NCBI GenBank assembly: GCA_022828595.1
Contig: JAKGHH010000006.1
Span: 17,418,499 to 17,482,498, forward strand
Origin: Nelumbo lutea
Lineage: Eukaryota; Streptophyta; Magnoliopsida; Proteales; Nelumbonaceae
Direction of reading: 5' to 3'
Length of the DNA stretch: 64,000 bases
The notes below the pieces were generated by a model that worked only from the letters and a program-made list of their open reading frames with translations, ran no database searches and was not told the origin of the DNA. This document shows, piece after piece, positions 57,594 to 64,000 of this stretch. How positions within the stretch are numbered: position 1 is the stretch's first letter; the number at the start of each line of letters is the position of its first letter. A program made the translations under genes and the position numbers.

Positions 57594-57630
57594 GGAGAAA
57601 CTAATCAATGCATAGAATTTCATTTGGTTG
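57594..57630 (+). promoter_or_regulatory. DST-type mRNA instability element in SAUR 3' UTR
   Basis: GGA (57594), ATAGAATT (57612-57619) and CATTTGGT (57621-57628) appear in the order of the plant DST element (GGA...ATAGATT...CATTTGT). That element confers rapid decay on SAUR transcripts. Spacing is slightly compressed. It begins 27 bases after the stop codon. The pseudogene copy at 42.7 kb has lost it. Confidence 0.68.
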
Positions 57631-58344
57631 TCAATCTATGCCACAAGCTCCGTATGCTCAAAAGCTCAAAGGGCTGCAGCTTTGGATCCAAAAGATAGAT
57701 TCTTCACTCAAAGCTAATGGAGGATGGGCCAGCATTAAATCTAAATTCTCCAATTTTGTAGTTCCTGCTGAATAGAAAAGACATTGCAATTGAAGTTGAG
57801 GAGGGGATTGAGATTGAAACCAATGTCCCGATTTTTCCAAAGAATATTGTTGAAATTTCAACATTGTAAATTTAAACTGTATAGCACCAAGGAGAATTTC
57901 TCCCAACGGAAGTTGAAATACCATTCAATAGCAAATCGTTTTTAATTTTCCATCTATTATTAGTTCAAAATCTGTGTTTTCTTTTTTAAATTATTGACTT
58001 TGTTTACCTATGGTGGATTTGGAACTTCTTAGTTATCTCGTGGATTATAGAGCATTGATACTGTTGATCTACAATAGCTACAGCACCGAATATAGTTGTA
58101 CACAAACAACACCACATGGGTTTGCTGCCCTTCACATTGTGTCGGTGAATGGTTAAAAAGAGAAAGTAAAGCTGTTGCATTAATCCTTGATGAGAAATGG
58201 CCATAAACAGAACCGAAGAGCATAAACCAACACATTTTGTGATTAATGAAGTTGTAGGTCTCTCCATTCACCCAACTGTCAAGTGACCTCACAACACGTG
58301 TGAATCAATTCATCCCTCTTTAATTATAATACTAGTGATCACTA
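57631..58344. other. SAUR 3' flank, duplicated
   Basis: No gene. It is homologous to 42700-43253 and, inverted, in part to 2290-2650. It includes the TCCAAAAGATAGATTC, TTGAAATTTCAACATTG and CCTCTTTAATTATAA blocks. Short frames (57658-57924, 58004-58292 on minus) are not supported. Confidence 0.6.
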
Positions 58345-58745
58345 AAGCACGGGCTACTGTTTAAAAATGTATTGTTCAAGGGAAAAAAAGTAGTGGAAAA
58401 AATAATTTTTTTTTCTTTTTATAATTATTGAGCTTCAAATTTATTCATTTTTATATAAGTTGTATATTAGGAGAAGTACATGTATTAACTGCTCAACATG
58501 GGAACAAACTAATGGTAGTTTAGTTGTTACATTCTCTAGCTAGTTGTAGTGGAGACTTTGGATCAAATCCGGCCTATTGCCACCAGGGTCGGGGCTTAGG
58601 GGTTTGGGCCGGGGATGGCTGCTCCCAATTTGTGTGTTCTTATAAAGCCAAGAAATTAAAGGTTCTTAACATGAGATCAATAACCAAATTTAAAAGAAAT
58701 GACATTTTCAAAATTCAACAAATAATGAAGATTACCAAAGGCTCA
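58345..58745 (+). repeat. Repeat R1, copy 3, with A and B boxes
   Basis: This is the best copy for the SINE idea. TAGTTTAGTTG at 58516 fits a pol III A box and GATCAAATC at 58561-58569 fits the B box GWTCRANNC. The 45-bp spacing is normal for tRNA-derived promoters. A non-tRNA body of about 170 bases follows. The upstream part (GCACGGGCTACTG...) is shared with the other copies. No clear target duplication. Confidence 0.6.
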
Positions 58746-60540
58746 CATTAAGTGTTGTTTTACTACATTTTACTATTGAACTAGAACAACCCATGCAACA
58801 AATCTATATTCACTTTATCTATAATATCTATAAAAGTGTAAATAAGTGTCTTGGCTTTTGGAAATTTCATTAGACAAAAAATATCCCATTTATAAATTTT
58901 GAATAGGAAAAACATAAATGGCAAATATGTCTTTTTACATCTTCATTTAATGCTTATTTTACAAAAGAGACAAAAGTACCTTCTATTATCTTTAGTAATT
59001 GGAAAATTACCTAATGGTGAAAATGTCATTTACATTCTCATTTAGTGCTTATTTGGAGAAAGACCAATAATTACATCTTTTGCTCGATATAAGTTTAGTT
59101 ATCAACGGGTTTTGGAAATCAAATTTCGATCACCTTCTTCTGGTAACAAAAAAAGTTTTTTCTTACATTGAAATCAAAATCTAATAATCTTTCATTGGTA
59201 ACCAAAATAAATTATTTGCGTATTGATTTTGATAATTACTAGTAGGCCAAACCGTCAAAAAGAGGATTGTACTAAGAGTTGCAACATTTGGCACTCGAAA
59301 GAGAGCAATTCACTTTGATCGGCTTCATTTGTAATGTTTCAATAGTTTGGGAGGCCTATCAAAATATAATTTTTCATGGAACAATAGTAGCAAAAGGCTT
59401 CATGCAAAATTAAGGAGATTTACTATCAAATTTAGCACCAAATTTGAGGATTACCTTATTCAAAGTTTGTTGTTTTCAATGTGTTTGTGTTTGACTGTTT
59501 GGCTGAAACGGTTTTGAAAGATTTGTCTTTGATTCAAAACATTATTTATGCAGTAATGACAGGCAATACTAGATTTGTCTATAAATCATTGGTCGAGTGC
59601 AAATCTACATTCACAATAGTAGAATCGATATGAAAGAAGAAATGGAGTTGATATTCATAGTTTCATGCTTATAGCATTACACGTTTAAGGTAACTTCATA
59701 TTGTGAGTTGAGAGCGCTATAATCTACTCTTGGAAAATTGGTTTTAGTTAGAAGAATACCTTGTGGCCGCATGTTTTAATTATTTATTTATGTGATTTGT
59801 TTCGTGTACAAAGTTATGTCAATGATTTTATATTTTAGGAATGCATCTTTGGTTGAGTTAGGATGAACTTCATTAGAAAATGTTTGTGGCTTAATTATGA
59901 TTTAGATAGATTCTAAAGAAAATAAGAAGTGTAACCCATATTATACAAATGAAAAATTCATAGATTGGAAAACTCACAACATTCCTTTCTTGTGATCACC
60001 TAGAAAAGATATTTCCTTATTATAAATAAGAAAATTTCCAATAATTTTCCATAGGATAATAATGTTGTTTTCAATAAAAAGTAGCCTAGTTGGATTAGAA
60101 TTATTTTATTTTGGAATTTTCAACATATTAGAAACCATTTCAATTATTGATTTATTTTTTTATTTATTGTAGAAACTATGGCAATAGAAACTAAAAATTC
60201 AATTTCCTTCAAAAATATCTTAAATCATTTGAGCTTGGAGGATTTTGGTGGTCATGAACCATGATGGTTACAGAATTAAGTATACAAGTCCCCATCCTTG
60301 ATTAAAGTTTTATTAGGGGTGTATGTAGAGAGAGAGAGAGAGAGAGAATCTAATACTTTGGCATGATTCCGAAATAGGGGAAAGGCTTTTAATATGTACT
60401 TTCATTTTCTTGTTCATTCTCAAGAAAAACCCTTCCTCTTTTTATTTTTGTAAGATTGTGTCATATATATATATAATTAAACTCGATATAATTAGAAAAA
60501 TTAACTTCTGATATATTATTATGATAATTATTTAATTTAA
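58746..60540. other. Gene-free SAUR-unit flank
   Basis: No gene is seen. 58755-59060 and 59588-59625 are present inverted at 1.9-2.3 kb. A (GA)n microsatellite lies at about 60329-60348 and a (TA)n run near 60465. The remainder is unstructured AT-rich DNA. Confidence 0.55.
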
Positions 60541-60780
60541 ACTCAAGACAATTGTTTTTGCCATCGCCTCTCCATCTTATATCAATTCCATCGAAGAGGT
60601 AACAATGAAACTTGCTATTAAATTGGCATTAGTAATTTCTTCCTCTTTACAATCCTTGCATGATGTACTGTATACATTAAATAGTCCATAAAATAAAACA
60701 AAGAAGATACTTTAATGTAATTAAATTGAAAAAGAATTTATTGAATGATGTTTCTATTGGCAAGTACATAAGTATTTCCC
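60541..60780. repeat. Duplicate of the 40180-40440 SAUR-unit flank
   Basis: Same orientation and order as 40180-40440: CAATTGTTTTTGCCATCGCC, the TTATATCAATTCCATCGAAGA segment, then AATTGAAAAAGAATTTATTG. In pair 1 this lies on the 3' side of a minus-strand SAUR. Its reappearance here marks the start of another, now lost, repeat unit. Confidence 0.8.
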
Positions 60781-61154
60781 TAATAACGTAGAGGTCCATG
60801 GGCTCATGCATTGCCCATGCACGACCACCATAAACACTAAAGACTCTAGGCCCATTGAGTTTCAGTAAACCGAATCCCTGAGATTCTTGTAGATAACTTA
60901 CCAATTTAGATTAACTAGGATAACTATAATCCTCTTTCAAGAAAAGAGCTATACTAGATAACCCTCAACTAACCCAAATAATGTCTGTCATCTTGGTTCT
61001 TATCCTCTGTAAATCCCATTGAAACTCAATCACTACAGTTATAAATAGAGTGGTATTCGGCCCTAACCACATTAGGTTAGCTGAATTATTCTTTCAGTTT
61101 ATTCTCTTCTATTTTATAGTAATTGTTATTTCTATTCTCAATTTATTGTTTTAA
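60781..61154 (+). mobile_element. Copia E 5' LTR (left edge uncertain)
   Basis: It lies directly before a primer-binding site at 61155. Contains a TATA-like ATAAATAGAG at about 61041, followed by TTCTTTCAGTTTATTC typical of LTR U5. The duplicated flank ends at 60780, so the element begins at or soon after that point. The terminal TG was not fixed. Confidence 0.6.
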
Positions 61155-61654
61155 CTTGGTATCAGAGCTATGTTGACAGAGACAGGTACTCATGGTAGCA
61201 GTCCAACAGCCTCCAACAGTAGTTCAACAACGAGCAACTTGCTCCCTTTAATCCAGAATGTCACCCATTACCTTCCTCTCAAACTCAGAAGTGATAATTA
61301 TTTGTTGTGGCACACTCGATTCCTATCCTATGACACCATCATTTGTTAGTGTTTGTAGAAGGGAAGAAGAAACCCCCGCCTGAAGTTATACCAAATCTAG
61401 ACGGTACGAGAATAATTGTCAACCCAGAATTTGAAAAATGGACGGGCATAGATCAACTTGTGTTGAGTTTGTTGATCTCCTCTCTCATTGAAGGAGTTAT
61501 GGAGCAAGTGGTAGGTCTATTGAAATCATCAGAGGTATGGACATCCCTTTCTCACAGTTATTCCACCCACTCCCATTCCAAGGTACTACAGTTGCGGAGA
61601 CAACTGCAAAATCTCAAAAAGGGATCTCTCTTTGTTTCTGCATATATACAATGA
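61155..61654 (+). pseudogene. Copia E primer-binding site and gag N-terminus, truncated
   Basis: TTGGTATCAGAGCTATG (61155-61171) is an initiator-Met primer-binding site. The ATG at 61169 overlaps its end and opens a gag: SSTTSNLLPLIQNVTHYLPL, then a frame change, then LLVFVEGKKKPPPEVIP and LLSLLISSLIEGVMEQVVGL, a copia gag-type segment. It ends at a TGA (61652-61654) precisely where inverted family A DNA begins, so the rest of the element is lost. Confidence 0.8.
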
Positions 61655-62759
61655 GTCAAATCTTCAAGTGTCTAACACTTAGTTTCTTTTTGGTCTAAAG
61701 TTTGTATGGAGTTTTCGGAACCAATTTGGTTGGAAACCGATTCAACACGTAGATTGCAGTCTCTAAAGCATATCCCCTAAAGGATGTGGGTAATTCCGAG
61801 CATGTGAGAAGTGACCGGACCATGTCTGACAATGTCCTATTCCTCCTCTCTGAAACACCGTTTAGCTGTGGTGTTGCACGAGGAGCTAACTGTAATATTA
61901 GACCATTGGCCTTCAAGTAGTCCCTGAATTCGTCAGAGAGATACTCGTCACCTCGATCTGATCGAAGGGCCTTAATTTCTCTCCCTAACTGTTTCTCGAC
62001 TTCTTGTCTGAACTCCTTGAACTTTACAAAGGATTCGGACTTCTGTCTCATTAGGTACACGTAAACATATTGTGAGTAATCATCGGTGAAAGTGATGAAA
62101 TACACGTATTGGTTATGAGTCCTAACACTCAGGGGACCACATACATCAGTATGTATAAGGTCAAGCGTGCTTGTGCACCTTTCAGGCTTACCATTAAATG
62201 GCCGTTTTGTCATCTTACCTCGGAGGCAAGGCTCACAAGTGGGAAGATCTTCTACAGTTAGAAAATCCAAATGACCATCCTTTACTAGTCTTGTGATTCA
62301 GTCAATACCGATATGGCCAAGTCGGTAATGCCACAGGAATGTGGGACTAACTATATCACGAGTCCTTTTCTTGGGGATTTTGACCGACGTAGTTTCGGTT
62401 AAGTTAGTTTCTAGAGAAAGATGTAGAACATAAAGACCGTTCTCTAGTTCCCCGCATGCGATGAATTTATTATTCCTTTTAATAGTAATCATATTACTAA
62501 AACAGACAGTATATCCATCAGCACACAGTTTAGAAACAGAAATCAAATTTATTCTTAAGTTTTGTACATAAAGACAATCCTTAAGTACAAGTATTCCTTC
62601 TCTAAAGACTAATTCTACGGTTCTTATCGCCGTAGCTACAACACTTGTAGAAGTCCCCAAGTAAAGTGTCATTTCTCCTTCAATCAGCCTTCTGCTTACT
62701 TTGAACTCCTATAGTGAATTACACACATGAGTTGAAGCCCCAGAGTCAACACACCAGGA
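61655..62759 (-). pseudogene. Family A protease and integrase (inverted copy), nearly open
   Basis: One minus-strand frame runs through protease WCVDSGASTHVC (D-S-G intact, about 62755-62720) and LYVQNLRINLISVSKLCADG. It continues through the HHCC region (LWHYRLGHIG ... CEPCLRGK) and the integrase core (LIHTDVCGPL, ALRSDRGDEYLSDEF, NGVSERRNRTL), so all three acidic residues are visible. It is broken only by TAG at about 62710 (usual CAG), TGA at about 62297 (usual CGA) and TAG near 61692 (usual TGG). RT and RNase H are absent. The copy stops at the copia E junction. It is the best-preserved family A coding DNA here. Confidence 0.9.
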
Positions 62760-63602
62760 CACAGAAGCAACTAAAAGAATATTTTCCATGACACGAGTTT
62801 CGAAATTACCTTTCTTAGATTCCAGGTAGGCAAAACAGTTCCTCTTCCAGTGGTCGGCTTGCTTGTAGAAGTGACAAGCATCGGATGCCTTGTCTTTCTT
62901 TTGTTTCTTAGATTTAGTGGCCTTTTTCTGGGGCTTCCTCTTTGCCCTCCTCTTCATGCCATATTTTCCAGCTTCAACATGCATGGCTATCAGCTCATCC
63001 TTTCTAATCAGTTCCTCGGCTCGTTGCAACATGTTGCTGAGCTCTTGAACGTTGACATTCAGCTTGTTCATATTATAGTTTGTAATGAATGGATTGAAGG
63101 ACGGAGGCAAGGACTTAAAAATGGCGTTTAACTGTGTGACCAGATCTAACCCGGACCCAAGGGCCTCCAGCTCATTTATGTAACCCATCATCCAGAGACA
63201 ATGGTCATGAACTTGCTGCCCCTTCGTCATCTGCGCGGTCATGAACTGCTTCAAGACCTTTCGGCGAGTAGAACGGTTCTACTCTTCGTACATAGTTTTC
63301 AGACTATCCAATATGTCTTTGGCTAGTTCAATCTGATCGAACTGCCTCTGTATCAGATTATCTAAAGAGGCTATGATATAGCAGCGGGCTAGGGAGTTTT
63401 TCTCCTCCCATTCTTGGTATTCCCTCCTGCGGGCTTCTGAAGCCCTGTCTCTCGGACGATCTGATGCAGGATTCTTTGCCACTTTATCTAATTTTTCTGA
63501 AGTTAGGACCAACATAAGGTTTCTGTACCAGTCGGCATAGTTTGGGCCCTTAAGTTTGTTGTCTTCAAGCAACTTAGCAAATTGTCCATTTGCTATTTTC
63601 TA
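62760..63602 (-). pseudogene. Family A gag (inverted copy), one stop
   Basis: Same frame as the protease-integrase part. It starts at KIANGQFAKLLEDNKLKGPN (63599) with no ATG, and a TAG sits directly before it. It carries CYIIASLDNLIQRQFDQ, QLNAIFKSLPPSFNPF and a Lys/Arg-rich tail. It ends in a zinc knuckle CHFYKQADHWKRNC, where the second Cys is Tyr. Only one internal stop (TAG at about 63277, usual CAG) interrupts the domain. Gag coats element RNA. Confidence 0.9.
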
Positions 63603-63930
63603 GTAAAACAACAAAATGTTAGTCCACAACCTTGGTTTTATTCATGTTACCTACATAGATATGGCTTTTAATCTATGCTCTATTTCCATTTGTTCATCTC
63701 TGGGATTTCCCTCCTATCTCAGTGATGGAGACGGTGAAATTTCTCTGGAAATGTGGGAAATCACATAAGGTGCATGGAGCTAACTGTTTCAGTTGCATAA
63801 CCCCACCACCTCTCTGTGATGGATCATATCCACTCATCGTATGAGTTTCCCTTTGACCTTTGTCAGACAAGGTTCATAGCCATTTTAGGGTAAACATTTC
63901 TGTCCAGTGAGTGCTCACCCATCATATTCA
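63601..63930 (-). other. Family A leader, inverted
   Basis: This is the reverse complement of about 17945-18270, for example CCACCACCTCTCTGTGATGG. No gene. It ends abruptly where plus-strand gag DNA begins. Confidence 0.82.
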
Positions 63931-63935
63931 AGTCC

Positions 63936-64000
63936 TGGCTTCAGAAAAACTAGATAAGTGGCTAAAATTCCTACTCCAGATCATCCAGGGGACAGAGCTT
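63936..64000 (+). pseudogene. Family A gag fragment in plus orientation at the window edge
   Basis: CAGAAAAACTAGATAAGTGG through GGGGACAGAGCTT matches 18375-18435 in the same orientation as the full element, and not the inverted copy to its left. It must continue beyond the window. Confidence 0.75.

Noticed and set aside
57658..57924. 88-codon minus-strand ORF in the SAUR 3' flank, with relatives at 2325-2522
   Set aside because: The related copies are not open over the same span. The similarity is from the duplicated flank and there is no known domain.

Overview
This window is nuclear DNA of a flowering plant. The evidence is a small cluster of SAUR (small auxin-up RNA) genes, a relic of an EXORDIUM-type gene, AT-rich intergenic DNA, and dense nested Ty1/copia and Ty3 (Tat-type) LTR retrotransposons with plant-typical primer-binding sites. 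I cannot name the species. Only one gene looks fully intact, the SAUR gene at 57258-57566. No rRNA, tRNA gene, CRISPR array or bacterial-type operon was seen.

Layout. 1-2662 holds a frameshifted EXORDIUM-like pseudogene, low-complexity repeats, and an inverted copy of a SAUR 3' flank. 2663-12442 is a Tat-type element ('family C') fragment, split by two solo LTRs of a long-LTR copia family ('family A'); each solo LTR has a perfect 5-bp target duplication. 12443-27390 is a decayed minus-strand copia element ('B'). It carries a complete 9.4-kb family A element (14546-23983) and a further family A solo LTR (24925-26864). 27391-30902 is another family C piece: RNase H, no integrase, and an antisense ORF with an intron. 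30903-35601 is a Ty3-like element ('D') with gag only, followed by LTR copies in both orientations. 35602-39544 holds minus-strand fragments of family A and of another copia ('F'). 39545-43645 is a divergent SAUR pair, one truncated in frame and one broken by a MITE. 43646-44470 is an inverted family C LTR end. 44480-52170 is a Tat element with gag, protease, RT, two RNase H domains, integrase and an antisense spliced ORF. 52171-53949 ends in a CACTA transposon terminus. 55863-60780 is a second divergent SAUR pair, with one remnant and one intact gene, plus its flanks. 60781-64000 holds a copia 'E' 5' end and an inverted family A copy that stops at a head-to-head junction near the window edge.

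How it fits together. The host-gene story is a duplicated array of divergent SAUR pairs: repeated promoter and flank segments at 1.9-2.7, 40.2-43.6 and 56.1-60.8 kb. Waves of LTR elements have since pulled it apart and mostly silenced it. Nearly all premature stops in the retroelement frames are explicable as single C-to-T or G-to-A transitions, the expected footprint of cytosine methylation. The order of events can be read from nesting: C and B first, family A into both, and MITE and CACTA insertions into SAUR and Tat DNA. Family letters (A-F) and 'R1' are my own labels for this window.
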